Position numbers and translations under genes: made by a program
The notes under the pieces: model-generated
Told to the model about the DNA's origin: nothing
The model's input: the letters and a program-made list of their open reading frames with translations, nothing else
Databases searched by the model: none
Shown: positions 22,369-34,543 of the stretch, piece by piece
How positions within the stretch are numbered: the first letter of the stretch is position 1
How the letters are laid out: every line of letters begins with the position of its first letter
Source of the DNA: Anthostomella pinea
Taxonomy: Eukaryota; Ascomycota; Sordariomycetes; Xylariales; Xylariaceae
Direction: 5' to 3'
Assembly: GCA_963556695.1 (NCBI GenBank)
Contig: CAUWAG010000004.1
Span: 2,232,001-2,296,000, forward strand
Length of the DNA: 64,000 bases

Positions 22369-23436
22369 TCAACCGTCCGCTTCAAAGAACTTGATGCTGT
22401 AGCCAGTGTCCTCCCCGGCACCAGGGGAATTCTTACGGGAGTAGGTCGTATTGCCCTGCCAAACGTAGTTGCCCGTGTACCAGGCACGGGCGTCCCAGCT
22501 GTACTTGGTGCCCTTTGGGACAGCGTGGAACATGAAGGAGTTGTTGCCATCCCCGCTGGGGCTGTGGTTGATGTCGCCGTTGGGCAGGGCGAAGGTGTGG
22601 TGACCAGGTCCGTCGACGGACTGGGTCGCACTCCAGCCATCCATCATCCTGTCCTGGTGCGAGCCGAAGAGGCAGCCGTTGGACTTGTACCAGTCCCAAA
22701 TTTTCGTCGGGTCGCCGTCCTTTTTGAGGCGCAGTTCTGCGATGCAGTACTTGTCGCCCCAGCTGCCGTTGGCCGAGTAGACAATGTGCAGCTGTCCGTC
22801 CGGATCGACGATGACCTCGGGGCCCTCGTTGACGGCAGGCTTGTCGCCAGTCTCCCATTTTTCGCGTGGCTGCGAAATGATGGTTCGGCTTCCCGTCGGC
22901 TCGGTCGGGCTGTTCATTTTGCAGATGTACAGGTCCTGCTCGGAGTTTTTGTCCGTAGCCCAACCAGACCAGACGAACCAGCGCTGGTCCTTGAAGTTGA
23001 ACAGGGCGCCATCGATAGCCCATTTGTCGTCCGGCAGCTCCAGCTTTGTCTCTGACGGGTAGGTTCCCAGGGGCGAGTCTGCACTGATCGCGTACATACG
23101 ATGGCTGGACCCTGTGCCGGCCGAAAAGTAGATGTAAGTGGTGTCCCCGTCTTTGGAGATCTCAGGGGCCCAGATTTCGCCTTTGCCATCGTCAGACCAG
23201 ACCACATTCTCCGTCGCGTCACCGAGACCCTCAAGGGACGATGCCTCGAGAACCACAACATTGCTACCCGATACTGGGACCCCGTAGTAGTTGTCGTCGA
23301 CTTTCATGATCGACGGATCCGAGCCGTCCCTGACCTTCTTCGAAGCCGTGCCGTCGGTAAACAGACAGAGTATGACTACCACTGCCGAAAGAAGAACGGC
23401 GGAGCTCCGCCGGAATGATACCAAAGATGTAAGCAT
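22369..23436 (-). CDS. Secreted glycoside hydrolase family 43-like, 355 aa
   Basis: One uninterrupted exon. A hydrophobic N-terminus (SSAVLLSAVVVILCLFTDG) is a signal peptide or anchor. The five-bladed propeller motifs of GH43 are visible: RDGSDPSIMKVDDNYYGV with the general-base Asp, WAIDGALFNFKDQRWFVWSG with the middle Asp, and VNEGPEVIVDPDGQLHIVYS with the acid Glu. GPGHHTF carries the conserved active-site His. GEIWAPEISKDGDTTYIYF is also a standard GH43 segment. The family includes arabinanases, arabinofuranosidases and beta-xylosidases; an exo-arabinan or arabinofuranosidase-type activity is possible, but specificity cannot be fixed from sequence reading. There is no carbohydrate-binding module. 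It lies about 5 kb from CDH and could act on hemicellulose side chains beside the cellulolytic set. Confidence 0.92.
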   Translation of the reverse strand: MLTSLVSFRRSSAVLLSAVVVILCLFTDGTASKKVRDGSDPSIMKVDDNYYGVPVSGSNVVVLEASSLEGLGDATENVVWSDDGKGEIWAPEISKDGDTTYIYFSAGTGSSHRMYAISADSPLGTYPSETKLELPDDKWAIDGALFNFKDQRWFVWSGWATDKNSEQDLYICKMNSPTEPTGSRTIISQPREKWETGDKPAVNEGPEVIVDPDGQLHIVYSANGSWGDKYCIAELRLKKDGDPTKIWDWYKSNGCLFGSHQDRMMDGWSATQSVDGPGHHTFALPNGDINHSPSGDGNNSFMFHAVPKGTKYSWDARAWYTGNYVWQGNTTYSRKNSPGAGEDTGYSIKFFEADG

Positions 23437-26400
23437 CTTGGCGGCGTTATAGCTAAATATGATCGAGTTTTGTGAATCTCAGATGTAAGAGACTGGTAGC
23501 AATGAGACTCGTATCCGGTCTTGTCTCTATAACTTATCTAGGCATAGTCACTGTCCTCGAGACCCTCCTGACCTTTATAACATCTTACTCTTGCACCTCA
23601 AGGCTACATGATCAAGAAAGCGGCGATCACTGGGTGGCTTACTTCAGTGAATATTGATAGCTCTGACGCAAGGGCATGATGACAGCTGGAACCAGACTAT
23701 ATACGAGAGGTTTGGGGCATCCTAGCTTCTCCGGACAGCGTGTAGTTTATCTTGCTGCCTGGGCTGGGAGGAGCCAGGATGGATGCTGGTGGAGTAGTCG
23801 CTGATGAGCCCTATGATAACATGACGGGAGCCAAGGCAAAAGGATGCACATATCTCGTTGTTGCGACCAGGGGCTATAGTATCCTAATTCCTCTGTAGGC
23901 TCTTTGACAACATGACATATTTTATCTTATTGCTTGGCAGTTTATTTTTACTTATTTACAACCCTGAAAAAGTGGCTCTGGAATTGGACACATCAAATGT
24001 CTAAAAGCGTCTTTTGATCATGTCTTAGCTGTATAGACGCTGGTAGACGTTATCAGCCCTGGCTGATGGTTTTCATCCGAAAACTTTGATAATAAGTTAC
24101 TGTCTTCAAGCATACGCTGCAGGTTTCGTGTAATCCCGGCCAGGCTGCTATGCAACCATTCCTACTATAGTCAGGTGGGTAGACTACAATCCATGTCTTT
24201 TTTGTGCGCTAGACAGGGAGCTCGGCTGGTGAACTATTTCTGGCATTTCGGAAAAGATCTAGAACATATTTGACGGGGGGTTAGAACTTCTGTCTGCAAC
24301 CATGTGGGTCGATGGCTCCAAATGCCAGACACAGCTGAGTTTGCCAAGGACGAGGCTCATTGCAAAACTCCCTATTGGATTGACCATCATCTAGGAAGAG
24401 CTGAGATGGCTGTCTACTCTGATAATTTAGATGAGCAAGAGCGCGTTAAGTTTGTCGACTTGTTACTATCCTAAGCTGGTAGGGGCCATGATATGCGACT
24501 TATTCGCTGTCATACCCATCAAGCACTAAAACATCGATAGTTATATCTACCAGCAATGTTCTCTTACTCTATTCGGTCCTGGATATGAACGCAGAGAGGT
24601 ATGTGTGAGCCACAATACCTACCGACCTACTCGACGTCTGAGTATCGTCGGCACTGGAATGTCGACCGCTGCAAGGTTATGGTGGGTGTGGAAACTTAGG
24701 AGCAGCGCAAACTCGGATGCCGCATGTCGCCCCAACGCGCGATGGAAGAAGATCGATCTTCGCGATCTGTGAGGGATGATATCACACGGGTCTCTCTGCT
24801 TCATGATGTCAATTCTTGAAGGATGCAGGAATCAACATCTGAGAACGTTCGTGAACGTGGGTGATGGATGTTACATCAACGAACTCGCGTTCGCTTTGAT
24901 CCAGTCACAAGATGCAGTACTGCGGACCAGATCATGACACCATGTTGCTGCTGGGCTGACAGCTCCATCAACAGAGCGCCCAAGAGCCATGATCGGGATT
25001 CCGATCGTGTGTTTGAGAGTTCCTGCATCTGGAGCAGTGACATCCTAAGATCGTCATGACGTCTCAGGCTCCAGCTGCTCTAGGTTGGCCCAGCCAGACA
25101 GTAGGTTTTCCTCGGTGCCTAGAGACGATTGATGTCTACTGGGCCCGTGACGGCAGCCCAGTAGAAGGAGTAGAAGGACCTCCAGCTCCACCGGAATGCC
25201 CGCAGCCACCTTATGGTGATCACTGGGTGGTGCCACGGGAGGATCCGAGAGAGGTGCCGCAGTGCCCTGCATACATACTTTGATGGGTGCCTAGGTAGGA
25301 ACGAAGATGAGGAATGAAATAGCGGTAAAGGAGTGTCAAGAGAACCAGTAAAGGATCGCTTGAACGCTGCGGATTTATAACTAGGCAACATCATCGACAG
25401 ACATAGAATGTGTCGGCACAACACTCTGACTGCGAGTGGCCTCAGATCAAGCAAATCAGGACCCTGACGATCACTTGGGAGCGTTAGCTGATCACTCAGA
25501 AGGAAGGCTACTTGCGATCGCGACACAAGTCAACCATGTTTGTGACTTGCTTCCGTAGCCTCCGTTACGCCCCGGATTACCTACACTCCCAACACACGGC
25601 TACAGCCAAACCGCTCGGCAGCTATGCAAAGGGACTTGCCCGAATCCGTCACCGCTCAACCCAGCGACGACAGCAGAGCCAGAACACCTGCAGCCATCCG
25701 CCGCACGTCGTGTCACAAAATCTCCGAGGAGGCTCGCTGCAGGATACTTTCCGATCAGGAAGTCTGGACCGGCCTCATGTACCTGTACCAGTAAGAGCAC
25801 CAGTGACAAGCAGACAGACAAGCTGCATCTATCCGCAGATCCACAACAGGGCCAACACCACCACCTTCGTGACGCCCGGCCGGGCTCGGTGGGCGCCGCC
25901 TCGTCTTGCAGGAGCTGCCCGGGTGCCTACCTACCGAGCCTACCTAGCTCCCTAGCCTCCCATCGCTGTCTGGAAGTCGAAGTCAAGATGACGCTGATGC
26001 ATCTACCCGTCACGAGATGCGCGGCGGATCTGAGCGGTCACTGCGGGCGTTACTGATGAGAGAGTCTCTGGACTCTTATACGGAAGGATGGACATGGGCT
26101 CCACCTCGGCCATTGGAGGAGCGCAGGGGACCTTTTATCCAGCATCCATCATCCATCCAATATCCATCCGTCTAATCCATCCGCTACAAGGCAGCACTTC
26201 TTGGCGATCCTGATTCCTTCATCGGTCATGCCAGAGGTAGGGCCCAGATAGACAAATGTTCTGGGGGGTTCGAACATCGGATGACGTGGCAACGGATACC
26301 CTGCCGAGAGACGGTCGTCTGGCGTGTATACATGCGTGCATGCGTGTCTGCCGTCAGACGGTGCATCCAATCGACGCACGTCGGAGAATTCAACCTGCGC

Positions 26401-26756
26401 TATGCTGTGTATGCATGCGTGATGCGTGCCGGCAGAAACGGGCAGCCGCGCCTCGGTGCGACGGTGCCATGATGTGTGCTCTCGCCCTGTCAGCCGGCAA
26501 TGATGGGATGGTCATGTTCCTGGCGGTGTGGTAGCGTGGGAAACACAAGGACAACAGACAGACAGCCGCCAACACCTGGTCGCCTCGCGGTCGGTTTGCT
26601 CTTCGCGAGACCTCATGGACTCGTTGGATTGGCAAGATAGGGGACGCTGCGTCTTGCCGCCAGCAGGTCATGCTAGCGTGTTGGTCGATAATCAGTTGAT
26701 TCCAGACGAGTGTTTATTCGGCGCTCAGTTGATACATCGACTACATTATACGAGGA
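23437..26756. other. Intergenic, 3.3 kb
   Basis: A long gene-poor stretch. The part from about 23.9 to 24.6 kb is AT-rich, with no frame above 60 codons that looks coding. A 147-codon frame at 25512-25955 has no motif and atypical codon use. Short CATC-type repeats occur near 26130-26180. I see no transposase or terminal repeats. Confidence 0.5.
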
Positions 26757-29073
26757 TCAGATGATGCGTTCAGCGACATCTTTCGTCCCACCCCTCCCGT
26801 CCCAAGCCTTGAGGACCCTAGAAGTCAGGTCTGCACCCTCCTCAATGCTATGCTGAGCCAAGTATTCGGCCTCAAGTCTGCCATGGCGTATCCAAGCCTC
26901 GGCCACCACGTCGTTCTTCGGCCGCTCGCCCATCGATCTGCTCGCCTCAATGTCGACAGCCCTACCGGTACGTTGAGCAGGGCAAGCAGGCACCTGAGGA
27001 GGGCGAAGGGAAGCTGTGCAGGCCGCTGGGCGACGGAAGCTAGCTCTTTGATTGGTTTGGCAAGCCGGAACCCAATCATCTGGCCGTACGAGTACAGACG
27101 GGGATTGCTGGCAAACAGATCTGGCTCTGTGTGACTACCTAGTCCATACGCAATGAAGTCAACCAGGTTGTAGAACCCGAAGGAAATGTAGCTGATGAGG
27201 GTGAGGGGCGCTGAATACTGTGAACAGATACACATTGAGCACTTGATTATCGGGCTTACCTCGAAGTATATGGAGAAGTAGGAAAAGGGCGCCAATAAGG
27301 AAAGCCGGCGGGCCCTTCGAGCTCTGGCCGGGTGAAGACTCTGTCTTTTTCTTCGGAGTTGCTTATTTGCTCTGGGGCCTTGCCATTCGAGACCATTTGC
27401 TTTACGTCTGCTTTGATGGAAGAGGCAATGCGGCCAACCGCTAGGATAGAGCCGCTCAGGGGGTCACCCGGACTAGCGAGATCAGGTAGTTTTACGAGCA
27501 TCAGACGCTCCAGGTCAGTTTGGCTCACTTTGCCTTCACGCACCAGGACGTGTGCTGCGACAGCAGAGAGTTTACTTGCACGGCTTGATGCAAGTTTCCA
27601 GACGGCCGGCTTGTCAGGGAACACGTCGCAGCGCCCTTTGCTGTCGTAGATGCTGAAGGTTCGCTGTGCGCGCTGTGCAAACACCTCCTGGCCTGGTTCT
27701 TCGCTGGCAATCTTAGCTGCCATGCCAGCAGCCGCCTCGGCATACTTTGGGTTCAGGACGTCTTTTATACGTCCTACCAGTTTGTCGGCTGTGAGCTGGG
27801 CGGTGGACAGCGGCTCTGGTCCGCAACCTGCCCTGACGACTCGATTCGCCCAGAATGGCTGATCACCGGCAACAGGACACATAACGATAGGACGGCCGCA
27901 CCTGAGGGCCATTGCCGTCGTGCCTGCTCCGCCATGTATCACGACTGCGGAGACACGAGGAAACAGCCAGTCGTGAGGGCACTCTTTGGTCAAGAATACA
28001 CTCTGAGGTGCGTCGAAACCGTCTGTCTCAAGTCCGGACAAGCCTAGTGCCACAACAGCGCGCACGCCAGCTTTCTCTATGCCTTCACACACATCCTGAA
28101 AAACTTTCAGGGGCTCTAGAAATGGCATGCTGCCGAACCCGACATAGATCGGCTTGTCTCCCGCCTCAAGAAAACGTTCAAGGTCGGCTGGTGCCTCGTA
28201 GTCGGGATCATCGTGAAACATGAAGCCGGCGATGTCAATGTGGTCGCCCCAGTCGCGCGGTGCTGGCAGAAAGTCGGGCGACCAGGTGTTGGTAAAGGGG
28301 ACACGGAGGCGGTTCCATTGACTCATGTACCACAACGGTGTAAAAGGCTCGAGGCCCATCCATTCCACGCGTAACTCTATCATGAGGGACTTGAAAGTTT
28401 GGAAAAAGCTTGAAACACAACGTCAGCGCAAGCAGTACCGCACCGAACCGGTCGAATGGGTTGCTTACAGTATGTCCTGAAACCACCATGAAAACTTGTT
28501 CTGCAATACGGAATCGCCCTTGGCCATACCCCCTGCCTGCGAGTGTGGCAGTCACTTTGAAGAGCTGCGGAGGTTTGTGCCCAGTAAATGTAGAGGGATG
28601 CCCATTCGAGTGGCGATCCATGAGTGCGCAAAACACTGGAAGATGCTGACGACGACATCCGCCACGAAAGGCGCGGGTGCCGCTCCGCTGGGGATACCGG
28701 CAGGGTCGTTGACGCACGCTTTCCAATAGCGTTCGCCCATCGTCTGGAACTCGTCCTTGATCATGGGCATCATCTTCGTGATTTCCTCTCGCGGCAGGTG
28801 TCTTCTGCGCATCATCTCTCGGGGATCTACTGAGCCGGAAAAGTAGAACTCGACCCCAGCGGCTTCGACATGTGGCTTGTGTGTGTCGTGAGTGCCGAAG
28901 CGAACACGGTGGCCATAGTGGTGTTGTAGAGTCTTTGCGATCTCCAAGTGTGTGCGCAAGTCGCCGCGGCTACCGAGACTCAGAAACACAATGTTGAGCT
29001 TGACGTTCGGCGCGCCGCACTCTGTTGACGCGCTTGTGCCATTCCCAGCACCGCTCGTCATGTTGGGCGTCAT
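26757..29073 (-). pseudogene. Sterol-type UDP-glycosyltransferase (GT1), disrupted
   Basis: Exon 1 runs 29073-28469 and exon 2 from 28408, with a matching phase-2 intron. The N-terminal domain has LNIVFLSLGSRGDLRTHLEI, close to the GSRGD-P motif of fungal sterol 3-beta-glucosyltransferases. The C-terminal domain has IYVGFGSMPFLEPLKV, the UDP-sugar site VVIHGGAGTTAMALRCGRP, and PVAGDQPFWANRV (D-Q pair). Three defects are seen. (1) In-frame TGA at 28554-28552, after NLRSSSK; the same frame continues with family-like sequence AGGMAKGDSVLQNKFSWWF. (2) A frame change near an A5 run (27346-27350), after which FLIGALFLLLHILR and LTLISYISFGFYNLVDF appear in other frames. (3) Another frame change near 26960-27000 before EYLAQHSIEEGADLTSRV. 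The C-terminal hydrophobic tail suggests membrane association. Most likely a pseudogene, unless the sequence is in error. Confidence 0.8.
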
Positions 29074-32000
29074 CTTCAGCCTTTAGTTTGTGAGTGGAAC
29101 ACAAAAGTCGATCTTACGCCCGCTCGGCTTGATATATGGTCTTTCAGTCCACCCAGCAAAGTCGCGAGCATCCATATCTTCAGTAGAACGAATTGGGACC
29201 TTTTCAAGAAACGGCGCTGACGACACGGTATCTAGCGATATCGAAATGAGATGTCAGATTTTAGTCCAATCTTAGGCTCAGCTGCCCCGCGACTCCTAGG
29301 ATCGCAACCAAGCTCATTTGCTCATCCAGGGGTATAACGTGTTCTGTGGGCTATGCAATTCCATATGAAATGACGATCCTTGAAGTGAGTAAAGGTGCTC
29401 CGATTGTCTCATCGCTTGAGTAGAGACGGCATTCCACGACGTCGTCAAGGTCCACGTGAATACCATACCGGTTACTGCCACTGCTGTTGTCCTCTGATGA
29501 ACGGCAATGCTGCAATTGCAGGGACTCGAGAGGGCACTCGCAGAGCACCCGCATGCCAACAATTGACGAGGAACGCAGACGCAAGGGACAACACTCAGGT
29601 GGCAGAAACCCAACGGCCTGAGGCTTATGAAGTACAGGCTGAATGTCTGTGGCGCCTGGTGTATGACGGGAGATCCCACCAACCTGGTTACGTGGGGGCG
29701 GCATTGTCTGCCAGTGCAGGGAGGCTTTTTTGCCGTAAAATAAAAATCACTTAAACCAAAGATCGAGGCTCGAGGCTCGAGGCTCAGATCACATAGCGAA
29801 AACAGCGACAGCTGTCAGAGACGGGCATTGGCTCGCTCGGATCTCGGAGCGGATCATGTATGTGCCAATATGGAACCCCAGACTCGTTCAAAGGCGGAAG
29901 CACACCCGGCGTGAGCGACGTTGGTTCATCTGAGAGTCAGCCACCGGGAGTCTGTGGACAGCTCGCAAAGATGCCACTTGAAGCCCCGTAGCAGACGATG
30001 AAACTAGCAGCTACTCAGACGGTCCGATATGACGCTCGCTTCGAGGCCTGCCACGATCGTGGCTCTTGGAGTTGTGTGGAGACGATAAGAATATGATCGT
30101 CACAAGGAGCAGAGAATGCCAGAGCTTGTCTGTCCTGTCGGCTGTCGCCAGACTCTCTCCTTGCCGCTTTACCATAATAAGGAGAGAGTCTTGTATCAGT
30201 CTTGCATCTTGCACAGTGAGTGCAACGGCATCCCCTCTCATGTTCTGATTCACGCTGGCGGCCGGGGGCTGCTGGGCTAGGCATGGTCCACGTACGTTGC
30301 CAGGTGGTGCATAAGGTGGCAGAGATGATAGATCTTCCGTGCCGCCCGTGGAATCCCGTCATTCTGAAAAACCCTCAGCTAAAGACATATAACTGCTTAG
30401 AAAGGTAATAAGCTAGTTGGAATGCAACTAGGCATTGTAGTGACTTACCGACCCCCGATGTACCCACTTTAAATGTCTTTTGATCACCCAGCCGGAAAAA
30501 CACCATAATAATATAAACCTTGAACACCTGCATTCAATGGGTTTTCCCACACCTTGCGCTCCTCAGGAGTCAAATCGACTGTCCACCCCTCTTTCTGCCT
30601 CGAGCGACGACCAAGCACTGAACAGCCGTGTCGAGTTGTGTGATCTGCAGCGCCCCAAGGGTTCATGGCCACACGTGTTTCTGGAACGCATGAACTTCAG
30701 AAGAAACGGTTATGCCCGTTTTGGACATGTCCAACGCCGGCTGAAACACCAGTCATGGCCAAGATACTTTCCTCGATGCTGGTGGATGTGGGCCCCGGGC
30801 TCAGCCTCACTGTCGCCCAGACGCTACGATAGTTCGTCGTGCTGCCTTTTACTTCGTTCAAAATATAGTTCGTCCGCGGCCTTTACCAAAGCCAGCACAG
30901 CCTCACCAACTACCGTTCTTGGAAGGGAAGATGAAACCACCGGCGACAGGTCTGATGGGCCAATCGCAAACGCCCGGACCAGAGACTCAGCATGATACCA
31001 CCGTATCGTTCTCGTCGATTCCAACTGTCAACAAGAGCCCGCAGGCACCCCAGGCACACAATACCAGCGTTATCATGATTTGGTTTGTGTCCATGTCCAG
31101 CTGGGTCTGCCATCGTCACGCCCGCTACGTTTCCGCTGACCGTGGAATGTGTGTGGTTTGCGATGCCGAGATGTCACGGCAGCACATGGAGTATGGTACT
31201 GGCAATTGCCCTACGCGCAACACGTCGTCCCTGCTGTGTCGTCACCGTCGCTGCCGGACGGCGTGTCGCACCAGGTGGCCTTGCATACACGTATTGAACA
31301 ACGCAAAATGCCCTCATCGCGTGGAAGCATGTCACCAGCGCTACTGATACTGGTACTGATACTGGTACTGATACTGATACTGATACTGGTACTGGTACCT
31401 ACGCAATGTCAGCTTCTTGCTGATCTCTTCAACGGTCTGAAAGTCACAGGCCACAGGCCACAAGCTCTCCACCTTATTCACCCGTCCGTAGGGCTGCGCG
31501 GTCCCGAGGCATCGTGGCCTCCACTCCGGCCCCTCCAATGTGTGCTAAAGTCGCTAGCATTGTAATCTGTAACCCCCAATTCGGTGAAACGACAAGGCTT
31601 CGTGGTGGAAGCCTCGGCACCTCCCGACCGGCACGGCCGTCGACATTGATGAGAGTCTTCTGGCTCTACCGGTCATATGCCAATCCGGTCACAGATGGTA
31701 GCCTGCATACGGCAATGCATCTGAGTTTCAAGCCCGTCGCCGGTCTCAGTTTGCCGATCATTACAGTTGTTACTTTTGAAGGTCGCCTGGATTCCTGGAA
31801 GCTGGCGTCTAGCCCGTCTAACTCGCCTGTCGGCTGAACTGCTCTGAATTGCATCCCCTGTCGACATCCGACAGGCGCCCCTGACAACTCCCTAACCCCC
31901 AGCTGGTAGCCGGCTGTGGCGTGACTGGTCGCCCGCTCTCTGACTGAAGCCTGATTGATTAGCTGCAGAATAGTTGCAGCAGCGGCAGAGCACGGCAGCG

Positions 32001-32800
32001 CAAGCTATCAGATGTCGTCAAACGGTGGGGATGGTCTATTCTGAATACGGTATGATGCTCTGGAAATGGAAGTCTCCAAGTCCCAGCTCTACCTTTCTAG
32101 CATCTGTAGTTGGAAGGCTAGCACCACACGATCTGTTAGTATATCCTAATCTGTCTGATGAAGCACCGGTGGCGGTTTATATAGGGCGTCTAGGCTGGGA
32201 ATGGTCCAGCGCCGCGCTTAAGTTTATTAGTAAGTTACTTGGGGCTAGATGATCTGCGTGTGTAAGCAGACTTTTCGTCGTCCATTACCAGATGCCCACA
32301 TGGCTCTGCTCTCAGCCGCTCTAGCCTCTATCACTTGAATAATATTCGACCACCTACCTGCAGGTGCCTTCTCAGCTCAGAGCTGTCCGGGACGCAGGCA
32401 TCATGAGGCATCGAATCCCAAACCCCTGGCCGGCCGGGACCCTGTGAGGATCACAGGGGTTCAGACGAGTGCCGCACTTGACGCCATGATCCACGACACT
32501 GATCTGACGCACCAGGGTGACCCTCTAAAACGACCGGCTCACGTCGCTATCAACGCCAGGGAAACTGCATCGAGACCCATCTCGAGTTGCACACCCGAAC
32601 GGGCAGGCAGGCCACATCCTTGGGACAACAGGGCCTTGTCCTGGAGCGACTTGACCGTTTGGAGAGCACCTGGCCACTGCCCAAACGTGCTGTGGGGTAT
32701 GCTAGATGTCCATCAGCCTTGACAGCTACACGCTACGCATCATGCGAACTCTCTAGGTAGCCCTTCTCTGTCTTCATCATTTCATTCCACGTCCACAGTG
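29074..32800. other. Intergenic, 3.7 kb
   Basis: No convincing gene. It holds a short (CGAGGCT)3 repeat at about 29763-29784 and the hexamer microsatellite at 31342-31398. A short stretch on the - strand (30484-30600, DLTPEERKVWENPLNA) looks protein-like, but I could not extend it to a gene. Confidence 0.45.
31342..31398. repeat. Hexanucleotide microsatellite (TACTGR)n
   Basis: About nine tandem copies of TACTGA/TACTGG in mixed order, ending just before GGTACCTACG. Non-coding context. Confidence 0.85.
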
Positions 32801-34543
32801 TTGTGCAATATGACAGACGTTTCTCGTGTTCGGTTTATCTTTCCGTTGGTCTCCTTTTGAAGCATGGTGGGCCTCCGGTGCGGACTCAGGACAAACTTTA
32901 CTAAGCTTCAGCTTGAGGTCTTCGACACACACATACCAACATCTCTCGGATACTCCAAGCTTCACTTACCCCGGGCCCAAACAGCCAGCGTCTTCAGATG
33001 CTGCTCTAAGTTCATGCAACAACTGTTGCACAGCCTTCCCTTCTCTGATTCTGGGGCTGCCATCCCTTTCGTTATTGTGTCTTCGTCGTATATTTCTCTG
33101 CAACGGCCCAGTGTGCCCCTACATTGACGGCGTGCATTCAGTCGACAGTAGAGTCGTCTCGAGTCTGCCTACTTGAATTGTGGTATCCCGGATCTCTTCA
33201 GCTCGAGTTTCAAGTGCTTGAGAGCAGCCAGAGGCCTTTTAATTCATCTGCGGCCAGCTGCCCGTTAGAGAAGGCAGAACGGAGTCACAACTGGATTGTC
33301 GTCTCAAAACACCTCCGTCAAACGACAAGGGCCTCTTATTGTCTTCGTTTCCCTCGGTTCCCTCAGTGCCCGATTTCGCTGGCAAGATCGCCGTCTGTTC
33401 AACATCCGTACCACCTGGTAGCCAGTCAGCCCGTCCACGCTGTCTCCCCCGGGGCAGAGCCGTTTCGATCGTTTCAATTTTCGCGCGCTTGCCAGTCTTT
33501 CCAGCGTTGATCACGTTGGCACTTATGGTTATCTTACGGGACATTGGGCTATACTTTCCCCAGACCACATAAGGCTTGACATCGCATATGCGTCGCTCCC
33601 AGCCCACTCGATCCCCTTCTCCATCCTCATCGCAGGAAGCCACACTACCAGGATCCGGCGCAACGACCAACGTACTCGACGTTCCACCCCAGGTTGTCCG
33701 ACAGAGAGACAGAGAGCTTGATCCCGTCTCAGTGCTGTGGACTCTCTCTCAGCTTACGTCCAGGTCTACAAGGAGGAAGGGCGCAACTGGGACGGATAGG
33801 GAGGAGTAAAAGTCGAAGAAGGTTCATGCTTTTGGATCTGCATGATAGGCAGCTCGAGGCCAAGTCGCGGACACAAGTGCATGGATCGATTCGGCGCAGG
33901 CAATCTTTGGTACCCTGTTGTCACAAGGCGGAAGGCACGTTCCCTCGACGACTCTTGCGGCGTTTGATACCGACCCTTCCAAAGCGGAACACATTACAAC
34001 AACGACCGAGGTATCGCTTCCGACTGCGTTTTGACAACGTGGTGGCTTCGGTCAAGACGGTGTACAGCACGCTGTATACGCCTTGGGCCAGAGTAAACCC
34101 TCTTCACCTTTGGTGTCGCCTTACTCGCTGAGCCCGACTTTAGCACTTTGCGCACTAACCGGCACCTCGAGCTTTTTGGACTTTCCGCAACAGGTCATCC
34201 ATGGTGACAGCGTCCTCGGATTTTGGACCTGCATGCCTATTAGCCAAGCCAGGCGCAGGCTAGTTGGCGTACTCACCGGTCCCTGAAAGCCTACTCTCTC
34301 GCGATCTGTGCTTCTGCGGCTGCTGGAACCATTTTGTTCTGCCGACATTCAAGCTTATTAATTGTCGGGTGTATTCTTCGTTCTTGATACCAGGTTCACG
34401 TTTCATGCGAAATGACCTGATGTGATCGGGGCTGTCGATTTTGGTTGATTCGTTGTTTTCGCGACCGTCTCGAGGGGCAGCGCTTTGCCCAATTCAGGCG
34501 CAAGATATTGGTAGATATTGAGGCTCCGAAAACTATTAGCACA
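32801..34543 (+). promoter_or_regulatory. Probable long promoter/5' leader of the ORP1-like gene
   Basis: The 1.7 kb upstream of the ATG at 34544 is rich in pyrimidine tracts on the + strand (for example around 33330-33370 and 33590-33640) and contains many short frames that could act as uORFs. I found no coding exon with a compatible phase. Long pyrimidine-rich leaders are common upstream of fungal regulatory genes. Assignment as leader is inference. Confidence 0.35.

Noticed and set aside
25512..25955. 147-codon + strand frame
   Set aside because: His/Arg/Ser/Gln-rich composition without motif; looks like random open frame in a C-rich region.
30480..31119. Frames on both strands, including a protein-like DLTPEERKVWENPLNA stretch on the - strand
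   Set aside because: Could not be extended by splicing into a gene; no family recognised.
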